A program made the translations under genes and the position numbers. The notes below the pieces were generated by a model that did not search any database, had not been told where the DNA came from, and saw only the letters and a program-made list of their open reading frames with translations. Shown one piece after another: positions 39,501 through 47,127 of a stretch of 64,000 nucleotides of DNA; position 1 is the first letter of the stretch; the number at the start of each line of letters is the position of its first letter. The DNA comes from Amycolatopsis vancoresmycina (GTDB taxonomy: Bacteria; Actinomycetota; Actinomycetes; Mycobacteriales; Pseudonocardiaceae): positions 186,001-250,000 of the forward strand of contig NZ_JNYY01000003.1 in NCBI RefSeq assembly GCF_000716785.1. Direction: 5' to 3'.

Positions 39501-39830
39501 CGGCGGGATGGTGACCTTGACGTAGTCGAGCTTCGTGTCGGTGGACTGGACGACGCCGCCGAGCGCCTTGAGTTCGTCGACCGCGGTGCCGGTCTGGCCC
39601 TTCTCCGCGGCGATCAGGAGGGTGACGTCGGGCTTGCCGGCCTTTTCGGCTTCGGCGACGAGCGCGCGGTCGTGCTCGTCGAGGGTCTTGCCGTCGGCCG
39701 CGCCGTTGGTCGGCGGGGCCTGCTGGGCGGAAGCCACCGGGACGGCGACGCCGAGGACGGAGGCGCCGAGTGCGGTGGCGAGGACGGTGATCCCGGCCCG
39801 CCGTCTCCAGCGCGATCTGTGCTGTGTCAC
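36597..39830 (-). CDS. Large secreted S8 subtilisin-like serine protease
   Basis: About 1077 residues. A Sec signal peptide (MTQHRSRWRRRAGITVLATA, cleavage near ASAQ) is followed by an I9-like propeptide. The catalytic domain has Asp in VAVLDSGVD, His in EHGSHVAGIATG, the oxyanion Asn in ISAGNSG and Ser in GTSMAAPQATGAA; it contains a roughly 100-residue insertion between the Asp and His regions. The C-terminal half is made of beta-sandwich (P-domain/PPC-like) repeats. Similar Streptomyces proteins are tripeptidyl or PA-less subtilases. The GTG at 39830 is used because GAAGGG precedes it and the signal peptide then starts cleanly; an upstream ATG adds 21 residues. Confidence 0.93.
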   Translation of the reverse strand: MTQHRSRWRRRAGITVLATALGASVLGVAVPVASAQQAPPTNGAADGKTLDEHDRALVAEAEKAGKPDVTLLIAAEKGQTGTAVDELKALGGVVQSTDTKLDYVKVTIPPEKAEKAAKLKSVNAVDVDGLIVRDDPKPDGATTPLPQPAPGKNTPRVNPYLPTGDTYAAQFGQVLPNWDGKDTTVAVLDSGVDLDSPALATTSHGERKIVDWYNANATNSGDGTWVKQSTQTYTGTFTANGRTWTAPATGGPYTFGVFGETAGDLGAADSETGGDINRDGDRADSWGVLLDSATKEVRVDLNGNGDFTDEKPMTDYNKKYDVGYFGTDNPATDIAERMAFVVQTDKPGYVGIGIAGAEHGSHVAGIATGNDLFGGKMDGAAPGAKVLAVKVCLTGSACTSSGLIDGVVYAASHGADVINISIGGLPALNDGNNARAELYNRTIAEYNVQIFISAGNSGAGANTVGDPSVATDAISVGSYITKETWLSNYGSVTKNPESLHPFSSRGPREDGGFKPDIIAPGAAISTVPRWEQPSPVAGTYTLPAGYSMLQGTSMAAPQATGAAALLVSAYKATHNGQRPPVAQLRSAIKSTARFVPGIGAYAQGAGLFNVPAAFVALSLNPKPDVVSTSVEVHTALSGLLAKPNTGVGIHDREGVTTGKAYTRTYTITRTTGSTHPVPYFVRWVGNDGTFSSGSTVALPLNTPVKFDVKVNPKNAGVHSALLYLDNPLTIGIDVQTLNTVFAPQEFVAGKGFQVDNSGKIARNQATSYFVRVPQGASALKVDIDAGGGAAGKGQVRFLRYDPTGVPAEASTATTACYLPDAGAGCAGGTPTSRTIANPLPGVWEIVVEARRTSDVDEAAYKLSASVLGTAISPNPDTIASATLGTPISRSYTVQNTLGAFTGKLTGATLGSAKTQRPSIAEGTQQQYQIAVTPGSTSLTATIGNPAVVGTDLDLVLYNCTTGSCVQAGISADGDSEESVTVPNPAPGVWVALVDGYAVPGGTTAYDYLDVFTNPAFGSVAVTDANALRASGSSWTVPATVTATAAPAAGRTLRGQLAVQTDTGVTVGTSLVQITAVS

Positions 39831-40000
39831 TGAAACGACCCTTCGTGAAGATATGCGTCCGAGAAGTACACAGGGTGAGATCTTCGGCAGCAATCAGACA
39901 GTTAGCCCAAAGACCGCAATTGGTTGCGAGCCAAATGGAGTAACGGGCTCGGCGGTTAGGCGGTCACCGGAAACGCCTGGGGAGCCGCCAGATCTCACCA

Positions 40001-40050
40001 TTGCTATACGCGCGTATAGCGGACTATATTCACGTGTAGTCAGCTACACG
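40001..40050 (+). promoter_or_regulatory. tetR-ABC operon promoter with two overlapping palindromes
   Basis: TTGCTA (40001-40006) and TATATT (40025-40030), 18 nt apart, form a good promoter. A perfect 18-bp palindrome, GCTATACGCGCGTATAGC (40003-40020), covers the spacer, and CGTGTAG-tcag-CTACACG (40033-40050) covers the start region. Both suit an autoregulating TetR repressor. Confidence 0.75.
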
Positions 40051-40066
40051 CACGCATAGGACCGGG

Positions 40067-40681
40067 ATGACCACCGAAGACTTCACCGCGCGCGCCCGCA
40101 TCCGCGACGCCGCCATCGAGCTCTTCACCGAGCGCGGCATGGAAAAGACGTCGATCCTCGACATCGCACGGGAAGCCGGGGTGTCGGGCGGCCTGATCCG
40201 CCACCACTTCGGGTCCAAGGAGGGCCTGCGCGAGGCGTGCGACGCGCACGTCTTCGACGAACTGGTGCGGTTCAAGGAAGACGTGCTGGCGAAGGGAGCC
40301 GCGAACCCCGGGTTCCTGCCCACGTTCGACGCCCGCCAGCTGCTGTACCGCCGGTACCTGGGCCGCGCCATGGTCGACGGCTCCGACGCCGCCCAGGCGC
40401 AGTTCACCGGCATCGTCGACGAAACCGAGCGCTATTTCCGCGAGCAGGGCATGGACCTGCCCGACGCGCGCGGCGCCGCCGCCGCGCTCGCCGCGATGAC
40501 CGGCGGGCTGATGATCCTGCAGGACCACGTCGCCCGCGCGCTCGGCGAGGAGCCGGGCACGAACGAGGCGATGCTGCGGATGTCGGCGGCCGCCGCGCAC
40601 CTGTTCACGAACCCGCTCGCCACGCCCGAAGTTCTCGAGAAGGCCCGCGAAGCGCTGGCCGCCTACCGAAGGAAGGACTGA
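40067..40681 (+). CDS. TetR family transcriptional regulator
   Basis: A 204-residue repressor: N-terminal HTH with IRDAAIELFTERGMEKTSI, DIAREAGVSGGLIRHHFGSK; the C-terminal part is an all-helical ligand domain. It is 2 nt upstream of the ABC ATPase gene, and two palindromes overlie the shared promoter, so it most likely controls itself and the exporter. ATG at 40067 follows AGGACCGGG. Confidence 0.93.
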   Translation: MTTEDFTARARIRDAAIELFTERGMEKTSILDIAREAGVSGGLIRHHFGSKEGLREACDAHVFDELVRFKEDVLAKGAANPGFLPTFDARQLLYRRYLGRAMVDGSDAAQAQFTGIVDETERYFREQGMDLPDARGAAAALAAMTGGLMILQDHVARALGEEPGTNEAMLRMSAAAAHLFTNPLATPEVLEKAREALAAYRRKD

Positions 40682-40683
40682 CG

Positions 40684-41592
40684 ATGGCCGAAGCGATCAC
40701 CGCCGCCGGCCTCACCAAGGCGTTCGGCCGGACGCGCGCCCTCGACGGGCTCGACCTGACCGTCCACACCGGCGAGGTGCACGGGTTCCTCGGGCCCAAC
40801 GGCGCCGGCAAGACCACCACGATCCGCGTGCTGCTGGGGCTGATGCGGGCCGACGGCGGCCACGCCACCCTGCTCGGCGGCGACCCGTGGACCGACGCCA
40901 CCGAGCTGCACCGGCGGCTCGCGTACGTGCCGGGCGACGTCACGCTCTGGCCCGGCCTCACCGGCGGCGAGGTGATCGACCTGCTCGGCCGGCTGCGCGG
41001 CGGCCTCGACGCCAAGCGGCGCGCGGACCTCGTCGAGCGCTTCGACCTCGACCCGCGCAAGAAGGGCCGCACGTATTCGAAGGGCAACCGGCAGAAGGTC
41101 GCGCTCGTCGCCGCGCTGGCGTCCGATGTGGAGCTGCTGGTCCTCGACGAGCCGACGTCCGGGCTCGATCCGCTGATGGAGGAGGTGTTCCGGGAGGTCG
41201 TCGCGGAGGAGCGCGAACGCGGGGACCGCACGGTGCTGCTGTCGTCGCACATCCTGTCCGAAGTCGAGGCGCTGTGCGACCGCGTCACGATCGTCCGGGC
41301 CGGGCGCACGGTCGAGTCCGGCACCCTGGACGAGCTGCGCCACCTGGGCCGGATCACCATCGACGCGTCGCTCGCGCACGTGCCGGCGGACCTCGGGGCC
41401 CTGCCCGGCGTGCACGACCTGAGCTCGTACGGCTCGCACGTCCACCTGTCCGTCGACCAGCCGGCACTGGACGACGTGATGCGGCACCTGGCCGGGGCCG
41501 GGCTGCGGAGCCTGGTGAGCCGTCCGCCGACGCTGGAGGAGCTGTTCCTCCGCCACTACCGGCAGGATGAGCCGGCCGGAGCGGCGCGATGA
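40684..41592 (+). CDS. ABC transporter ATP-binding protein (drug/antibiotic export type)
   Basis: A 302-residue nucleotide-binding subunit. Walker A is GPNGAGKTT, the signature is YSKGNRQKV (a common variant of LSGGQ in DrrA-like exporters), Walker B is LLVLDEPTSGLDP, and the switch His is in LLSSHILSE. It pairs with the permease by an ATGA overlap and is preceded by the TetR gene. The substrate is likely an amphipathic drug or a polyketide, by analogy with the family. Confidence 0.95.
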   Translation: MAEAITAAGLTKAFGRTRALDGLDLTVHTGEVHGFLGPNGAGKTTTIRVLLGLMRADGGHATLLGGDPWTDATELHRRLAYVPGDVTLWPGLTGGEVIDLLGRLRGGLDAKRRADLVERFDLDPRKKGRTYSKGNRQKVALVAALASDVELLVLDEPTSGLDPLMEEVFREVVAEERERGDRTVLLSSHILSEVEALCDRVTIVRAGRTVESGTLDELRHLGRITIDASLAHVPADLGALPGVHDLSSYGSHVHLSVDQPALDDVMRHLAGAGLRSLVSRPPTLEELFLRHYRQDEPAGAAR

Positions 41593-43148
41593 CCGGGACC
41601 GGGGCGCTGCTGCGGCTGGTGCTGCGCCGCGACCGGTGGCTGCTGCCGGTCTGGATCCTCGGTCTCGCGCTCGCGCCGGTCGGCTACCTGTCGTCGATCG
41701 AGGCCGCATACCCGGATGCCGCGGCCCGGCAGCACTTCTACGACCTCAACGCCTCGAGCGCGACCTTCGTCGTGCGCAACGGCCCGCTGTACGGTTCGTC
41801 GGTGGGGAACCTGCTGGCCTGGCAGTGCGGGTTCGTCCCGGTCGTCGTCGGCCTGATCGCGCTGCTCACCGTGGTCCGGCACACCCGCACCGAGGAGGAG
41901 GCGGGCCGCCGCGAACTCACCGGCGCGACGGTCGTCGGCCGGCACGCCGGGCTGGCGGCGGCGGTGCTCGCCGCCTGCGGCGCCTGCCTGGTGTTCGGCC
42001 TGCTGACCGGGCTCGGTGTCGCCGCACAGGGCGTTCCGCTGGCCGGTGCGTTCGCGCTCGGTCTCGGCTTTTCCTCGACGGGCTGGGTGTTCGCCGGGGT
42101 GGGCGCGGTCGCCGCCCAGCTGACGTGGGGCGCGAGCGGCGCACGCGGCCTCGGGATCGGCGCGCTGGTCCTGGCGTTCCTGCTGCGCGCGGCGGGTGAC
42201 GGCAGCCCGGCGGGCTGGCTCGCGTGGCTGTCGCCGATCGGCTGGGCACACCGCCTGCGGCCGTTCGCGGGCGAGCAGTGGTGGGTGCTCGCGGTGGGCC
42301 TCTTCGCGACGGGGGTGCTCGTGGCGGCGGCGGTGGGGTTGTCCGCTCGTCGCGACCTCGGGGCGGCGCTGCTGCCGGCGCGGCTGGGGCGTTCCGGCGC
42401 CAAGGCATCGCTGCGCTCGCCGCTGGCGCTGGCGTGGCGGCTGCAGAGGGGAACGCTGCTGGTCTGGACCGTCTGCCTGGCGCTGGTCGGGCTGCTGATG
42501 GGCGGGGTCGCGCAGAACGTCGCGGAGACGATGCGGGACAACCGGGCGGTCGCGGAGGTGCTGTCCCGCCTGGGCGGCGGCGGTGCGGTGACGGACGCGT
42601 ACCTGGCGGGGACGATGACGCTGTTCGGCCTGGCGGCGGCGGGTTACGCGGTGCAGGCAGCGCTGAAGCTGCGCGCGGAGGAGACGGCGGGCCGCGCGGA
42701 ACCGGTCCTGGCGACGGCGGCCGGGCGCGTCGGCTGGGCGCTGGCCCACCTGACGTTCGCGTTCTTCGGATCGGCTTTCGTGCTGACGGTGGCGGGCTGG
42801 GCCACGGGCCTGGCGTACGGGAGCGGTTCCGGTCTGGTCCCGGCGGCGCTGGCCCAGCTGCCGGCGGTGTGGGTGCTCGCGGGTCTCGCGGCTTCGCTGA
42901 TCGGAGTCCTCCCGCGGTTCGCGGCGGGAGCGTGGGGACTGCTCGCGGGATTCCTGGTGTTGTCGCTGGTGGGGACGGCGTTGCGGTGGAACGACGTGGT
43001 GCTGGGAATTTCGCCGTTCCAGCACATCCCGCGCCTGCCGGGCGGCCCGTTCTCGACCACACCGGTGCTCTGGCTGCTGCTGATCGCGGCGGCGGCGGTG
43101 ATAGGCGGCCTGTTCGCCTTGCGGCGGCGGGACATCCCGGTGGGATGA
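41589..43148 (+). CDS. ABC transporter permease (polyketide-antibiotic exporter type)
   Basis: A 519-residue membrane protein with about 12 hydrophobic segments arranged as two similar six-helix halves, each begun by an RLVLRRDRW- or ALAWRLQRG-like amphipathic stretch. The ATGA start overlaps the ATPase stop. Such duplicated permeases are found in polyketide exporters of actinomycetes; the PKS of this window lies 36 kb away, so a link is not shown. Confidence 0.9.
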   Translation: MTGTGALLRLVLRRDRWLLPVWILGLALAPVGYLSSIEAAYPDAAARQHFYDLNASSATFVVRNGPLYGSSVGNLLAWQCGFVPVVVGLIALLTVVRHTRTEEEAGRRELTGATVVGRHAGLAAAVLAACGACLVFGLLTGLGVAAQGVPLAGAFALGLGFSSTGWVFAGVGAVAAQLTWGASGARGLGIGALVLAFLLRAAGDGSPAGWLAWLSPIGWAHRLRPFAGEQWWVLAVGLFATGVLVAAAVGLSARRDLGAALLPARLGRSGAKASLRSPLALAWRLQRGTLLVWTVCLALVGLLMGGVAQNVAETMRDNRAVAEVLSRLGGGGAVTDAYLAGTMTLFGLAAAGYAVQAALKLRAEETAGRAEPVLATAAGRVGWALAHLTFAFFGSAFVLTVAGWATGLAYGSGSGLVPAALAQLPAVWVLAGLAASLIGVLPRFAAGAWGLLAGFLVLSLVGTALRWNDVVLGISPFQHIPRLPGGPFSTTPVLWLLLIAAAAVIGGLFALRRRDIPVG

Positions 43149-43286
43149 CCGCGAAACGCAACCACGGCCGGGGGTCCAGGGGGCTTGCCCCCCCTGGCGG
43201 GGGTCCGGGGGTTCGACCCCCGGGGAACACCTCGGGGCGAGGCCGGTCCGCGCTTTCCGCGGACAGACCTCGCCCCGAGGCTCGCG
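43149..43286. repeat. Array of GC hairpins
   Basis: Three consecutive inverted repeats: CCAGGGGG/CCCCCTGG near 43176-43198, CCGGGGGttcgaCCCCCGG at 43205-43223, and a composite 13+7 bp stem at 43230-43280 (outer arms CCTCGGGGCGAGG). They follow the permease gene and precede, in the opposite direction, the 3' end of a tRNA-like element, so they may terminate both. Confidence 0.65.
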
Positions 43287-43372
43287 TGGCAACCGAGGGA
43301 GTCGAACCCTGCGCGGCTTGTGAAGGCGGCGCTCCTGAACCGGCCCTGACCCTTCGGCGGGCGACGGCTGCC
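43287..43372 (-). tRNA. Degenerate tRNA-Leu-like element
   Basis: On the minus strand, GGCAGCC and GGTTGCC form a 7-bp acceptor stem (one G-U) with discriminator A, and a T-arm with GGTTCGACTCC lies at the correct 7-nt offset. The 86-nt size suits a class II tRNA, and TTCAGGA resembles the loop of tRNA-Leu(CAG). The D-arm is irregular and the anticodon stem pairs at only 3 of 5 positions, so it is probably a tRNA pseudogene or a tRNA-derived element. Confidence 0.4.
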
Positions 43373-43460
43373 ATCTGTTCCAACGCTAACGGAATACCCA
43401 GCTATTCCTCATCTCAAGCCGTGCTTCACCCGGACGGGTCGGGCTGGCATGGTTGTCCGC

Positions 43461-44909
43461 ATGGATGATCTCCTGCTGCGCCGCGTGCGGCCGGGTCTCG
43501 GTGGCGACCTCGCGGACGTCCGGGTGAACGACGGCCGGGTCACCGCGATCACCGAACCCGGGTCCACGGGTTTTGCGGCGCGGGTCGTCGACGGCCACGG
43601 GGGAACGTTGCTGCCGGGCCTGGTCGACGCGCACGTCCACCTCGTGCAGTGGGCGACGTTCCGGCGGCGGATCCCCCTGGACGCGGCGCGCTCGGCGGGG
43701 GAGGCCATCGAGCTGCTGCTCGCGCACCTGCTGGCGACACCCGCCCCGCAGACCGAACTCGTCGTGGGCGCCGGGTTCCGCGACGGGCTGTGGCCGGACA
43801 AGCCGCACAAGGACCTGCTGCAGCGCGCGCTGCCCGGGCGTGCGGTCGCGTTGTTCAGCGCGGACCTGCACACGCTGTGGCTGAGCCCCGCGGCGCTGAA
43901 GCTGATCGGCCGCGAGCACCCGACCGGCGTCCTGCTGGAGGGCGACTGCATGAGCGCGACGGCCCAGCTCCCGACGGCGGCGATCGACGTCCAGGACCAG
44001 TGGGTGGCCGACGCCGTGGCCGCGGCGGCCACCCGGGGCGTGACGCAGATCGTCGACTACGAGTACGCGGACACGGTGGCGGACTGGACCCGCCGCGGCG
44101 CCCCGGCGGCGCGGATCTCGTGCGTGGTCGCCAAGCACCTGCTGGACCAGACCATCGAACGCGGCCACCGCACGGGCGACGTCCTCCCGGACTCCGGCGG
44201 GCTGCTGACGGTGGGGCCGTTCAAGCTCTTCGTGGACGGTTCCCTCAACACCCGCACGGCCTACTGCCACGACCCGTACCCCGGCAGCGACTCCCCGGGG
44301 CAGCTCGAACTCCCGCCCGCCGAGCTGATCCCGTTGCTGCAGCGGGCCTTCGACCACGGCTTGCTGCCCGCGGTGCACGCGATCGGCGACCACGCGAACA
44401 CGATCGCGCTGGACGCGTTCGAGCAGGTCGGCTGCCCGGGCCGGATCGAGCACGCCCAGCTGCTGGCCCCGGCCGACGTCCCCCGGTTCGCCGCGCTGGG
44501 CATCATCGCGGCCGTGCAGCCCGCCCACCAGCCGGACGACCGCGACGTCGCGGACCGCCACTGGCACGGGCGCACGGAGCGGGCCTTCCCGTACCGCGCG
44601 CTGCTGGAGTCGGGCGCCCGGCTGGAGTTCGGCTCGGACGCCCCGGTGGCCCCGCTGGACCCGTGGGACGGCATGGCCTCGGCGATCGCCCGCACGGACG
44701 ACGACCGCCCGCCGTGGCACCCGGAGCAGGCGATCCCGTTCGCCGAGGCACTGGCCGCGTCGTCGGGCGGCCGCCGCGGCGTCGCGGTGGGCGACGTCGC
44801 GGACCTGATGGTGACGGCGGCGGACCCGTCGGTGCTGTCCCCGGCCGACCTCCGCGCCCTCCCGGTGACGGCGACGATCCTCGACGGGCACGTCACGCAC
44901 CAGGTCTGA
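43461..44909 (+). CDS. Amidohydrolase family protein (YtcJ-like)
   Basis: About 482 residues with the amidohydrolase 3 pattern: LLPGLVDAHVHLVQW (metal-binding HxH), GPFKLFVDGSLNTRTAY, HAIGDHANTIALDAFE (His ligand), RIEHAQLL (His ligand) and EFGSDAPV (Asp ligand). The family hydrolyses amide-type bonds in diverse small molecules. Two in-frame ATGs (43449 and 43461) are close; neither has a strong ribosome site. The 3' end overlaps the convergent erythromycin esterase gene by 17 bp. Confidence 0.88.
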   Translation: MDDLLLRRVRPGLGGDLADVRVNDGRVTAITEPGSTGFAARVVDGHGGTLLPGLVDAHVHLVQWATFRRRIPLDAARSAGEAIELLLAHLLATPAPQTELVVGAGFRDGLWPDKPHKDLLQRALPGRAVALFSADLHTLWLSPAALKLIGREHPTGVLLEGDCMSATAQLPTAAIDVQDQWVADAVAAAATRGVTQIVDYEYADTVADWTRRGAPAARISCVVAKHLLDQTIERGHRTGDVLPDSGGLLTVGPFKLFVDGSLNTRTAYCHDPYPGSDSPGQLELPPAELIPLLQRAFDHGLLPAVHAIGDHANTIALDAFEQVGCPGRIEHAQLLAPADVPRFAALGIIAAVQPAHQPDDRDVADRHWHGRTERAFPYRALLESGARLEFGSDAPVAPLDPWDGMASAIARTDDDRPPWHPEQAIPFAEALAASSGGRRGVAVGDVADLMVTAADPSVLSPADLRALPVTATILDGHVTHQV

Positions 44910-46215
44910 CCCCGTCGACGAAGGTGTGCCACGGGGTCACCCTGCCGACGTGCACGACGGCGTCGAACGCGACGAGCGGGTTCACCAGCTGCTTGTACGG
45001 TCCGTTCCGGGTGCCGTCGATCCCGGCGAAGACCCGGGCAACCTCACCGTCGACCGGGACGCGGCGCAGGTCCAGCAGGGCGAGCGGTTCGCCGGCCCCG
45101 GCGAGCAGGGCGTCGAGGCTGCCCGGCTCGGTGCAGGGGGCGACGTCCTCGTAGAACACCTCGGTGTGGCCGGGTGGCCCGTCGGGCAGGGGACGGTGGC
45201 CGAACACGCGGCCGCCGTCGTAGGTGGTCGCGATGACGACCATCCGGTCGCCGAGCGAGCGGGCCAGGTGCTGGCCGAGCATGACCTGGTCCTCGTGGAT
45301 GATCGGGGGCACGCGGTACGGCCAGCGTTGCAGGTGCCCGTTGGCGGCCCCGACGACGAGGCGCTCCTCGCGGCCGAGGATCCATTCGACGTTGTCGGCC
45401 ATCGCCGCGTCCCGGACGTTGGCGCCCCGGTAGGTGCGCCCCGGCGCGGCGGCCATGGCGGCCAGGAAGGCGTCGGCGTGGCGCGCGGTGACCGCGCACT
45501 GAAGGGCGATGCCGGCTCCGGCAGCGTCCACAGTGGAGTAAGGGACGCGCAGGGCGTGGAGGCGTTCGGTCAGCTCGCCGATCCGGGCGGTCAGCTCGTG
45601 GCGGTGCGCGGCGTCGAGCGCCAGGTACGCGTGGATCGCGGGGGCGGCCCAGGCCAGCCCGGTCCGGTCGGAAGGCAGGTAGCCGAACAGGGGCAGCAGG
45701 TTTTCGCGGGCCGCCGCGGCGTAGGCCGGATCGGCCTCGTCCAGGAACGCCAGCGCGGCCGTGACGCCGGGCCGGGCGGACGCGCTGGAGTCCGGCAGGT
45801 CCATGCCGTAGAAGCGGACCTTGCGGTCGTGGGTGCGGTTGTGCTCGCGCATCCAGACCAGGTGGTCGCGCATCTCCGCGCACTTGCCCATGTGGTAGGT
45901 GATCCCGGTGCGCAGGAGCCGGTCCAGGTCGCCGTCGCCGCCGAGCACCCAGTCGTGAACCGCCCAGCCTTCCGGGAAACCGGACTCCATCGCGAACCCG
46001 GTGAACCCCATTTCCTCGACGAGGAACCGGGTCACCAGGTGGCGCAGCCGGTAGAACTCGTGCACCCGGTGCGTGCTCTCGCCGATCGCGACGACGCGGG
46101 CGTCGCCGACGATGTCGCGCAACGGCTCGAGCTCGTCGTGGCCGGCGTCGTCCGGCTCGAGCGTCCGCAGCCGGACGAGGTTCTCCCGGAGCCACCCGGT
46201 GATGTCGATGTCCAT
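44893..46215 (-). CDS. Erythromycin esterase family protein
   Basis: A 440-residue Ere-like hydrolase. Family marks: GESTHRVHEFYRLR with the catalytic His, FAMESGFPEG with the metal/catalytic Glu, LGWAAP-type helical core, and GAANGHLQRW (His). True Ere enzymes open the macrolactone of 14-membered macrolides, but many homologs (succinoglycan-biosynthesis-like) do not. The ATG sits directly after the TGA of the MerR gene, so the two are translationally coupled in one operon; control by a drug-binding MerR regulator supports a resistance role. Confidence 0.88.
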   Translation of the reverse strand: MDIDITGWLRENLVRLRTLEPDDAGHDELEPLRDIVGDARVVAIGESTHRVHEFYRLRHLVTRFLVEEMGFTGFAMESGFPEGWAVHDWVLGGDGDLDRLLRTGITYHMGKCAEMRDHLVWMREHNRTHDRKVRFYGMDLPDSSASARPGVTAALAFLDEADPAYAAAARENLLPLFGYLPSDRTGLAWAAPAIHAYLALDAAHRHELTARIGELTERLHALRVPYSTVDAAGAGIALQCAVTARHADAFLAAMAAAPGRTYRGANVRDAAMADNVEWILGREERLVVGAANGHLQRWPYRVPPIIHEDQVMLGQHLARSLGDRMVVIATTYDGGRVFGHRPLPDGPPGHTEVFYEDVAPCTEPGSLDALLAGAGEPLALLDLRRVPVDGEVARVFAGIDGTRNGPYKQLVNPLVAFDAVVHVGRVTPWHTFVDGVRPGA

Positions 46216-47010
46216 TCACCCGTCCTCTTCTCGGGAAACGCTTTCACCCGCGGCGCGGGCCTTGCGCAGGTAGTCGATGACTTCGGCGGCACCGCCCGGG
46301 CCGGCCCAGCCGAGGCGCTCGTCGAGCTCCCGGCCCAGGCCGGCCCGGTTGTCCTCCCACAACGCCGTGGTCGCCGCCTCGAACCGGCGGTCGCCGGGGT
46401 GGAACGCGGCCGCCGTCTCCCGCCACCGGGTGGCCAGGTCCTGCACCGCCGGATCGTCGACCGGGGTCCCGTCCCGCAGGTGCTGCCGGAGCCGCGTGAA
46501 GAGGCCGAGCCACTCGGTCTTCAGGGTTTCGACCGCCTCGACGCCCAGCTCCGCGGCCCGTCCGGTGATCGCCGCGAGCTGATCGGCGGACAGGTACCGG
46601 CCGGTGTCGACGGACATCGGCTCCAGGGCGGCGAGGAACTGTTCCGGTTCCGGCATGGCCACCTCGGCCAGCCGGTCGAGCAGGCCCCGCAGCCGCCGGG
46701 CCGACTCCGCGATGCGGGCGGCCCTGGCCTCCAGGTCGGCGAGCTGCGCGGTCAGCAGGCCCCGCAGTGAACCGGGGTCGTCGCCCGCGTTCCGCAGCAC
46801 GACGGCCACCTCGTCCAGGGAGAGGCCCATCCCGCACAAGGTCCGCACCCGGTAGAGCCGGCGCACGTCCGCCTCGCGGTACCGCCGGTGCCCGGCCGGC
46901 GTCCGTTCGCCGGGGGACACCAGGCCGATCCGGTCGTAGTGGTGCAACGTGCGGACCGTGACGCCGCCGGCCTCGGCCAGCTCACCGATGCTCCACCTGC
47001 GCTCGCTCAC
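46216..47010 (-). CDS. MerR family regulator with TipAS-like effector domain
   Basis: A 264-residue regulator. The MerR HTH begins at once (RRWSIGELAEAGGVTVRTLH, HYDRIGLVSP, GHRRYREADVRRL). The C-terminal 150 residues, with ELGVEAVETLKTEWLGLFTRL and DDPAVQDLATRW, resemble the antibiotic-binding TipAS domain. GTG at 47010 is only 6 nt after a -10 element, so the mRNA is likely leaderless. It is co-transcribed with the erythromycin esterase and probably activates the operon from its own 19-bp-spacer promoter. Confidence 0.92.
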   Translation of the reverse strand: MSERRWSIGELAEAGGVTVRTLHHYDRIGLVSPGERTPAGHRRYREADVRRLYRVRTLCGMGLSLDEVAVVLRNAGDDPGSLRGLLTAQLADLEARAARIAESARRLRGLLDRLAEVAMPEPEQFLAALEPMSVDTGRYLSADQLAAITGRAAELGVEAVETLKTEWLGLFTRLRQHLRDGTPVDDPAVQDLATRWRETAAAFHPGDRRFEAATTALWEDNRAGLGRELDERLGWAGPGGAAEVIDYLRKARAAGESVSREEDG

Positions 47011-47016
47011 GGCTCG

Positions 47017-47047
47017 ACCGTAGAACCCGACGTCACGTCAGGTTCAA
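47017..47047 (-). promoter_or_regulatory. MerR-type promoter with 19-bp spacer
   Basis: On the minus strand TTGAAC (47047-47042) and TACGGT (47022-47017) are 19 nt apart, the long spacer typical of MerR-activated promoters. A 21-nt inverted repeat with 10-bp arms and one mismatch fills the spacer (47024-47044). Confidence 0.8.
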
Positions 47048-47102
47048 GGCTTTCCGGGCTTGATTTGTCCACCGGACAACGGAAAAGATCCCACCGTGCA
47101 TG

Positions 47103-47116
47103 TGACAACGTTGTCA
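47103..47116. promoter_or_regulatory. LacI-type operator before the GH92 gene
   Basis: TGACAACGTTGTCA is a perfect 14-bp palindrome with the central CG typical of LacI-family operators. It ends at the first base of the AGGAGG ribosome site (47116-47121), so a bound repressor would block initiation. Confidence 0.7.
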
Positions 47117-47127
47117 GGAGGACACGG

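Noticed and set aside
40684..43148. Exporter dedicated to the PKS product at the window start
   Set aside because: The genes are 36 kb apart with unrelated genes between them; no sequence evidence links them.
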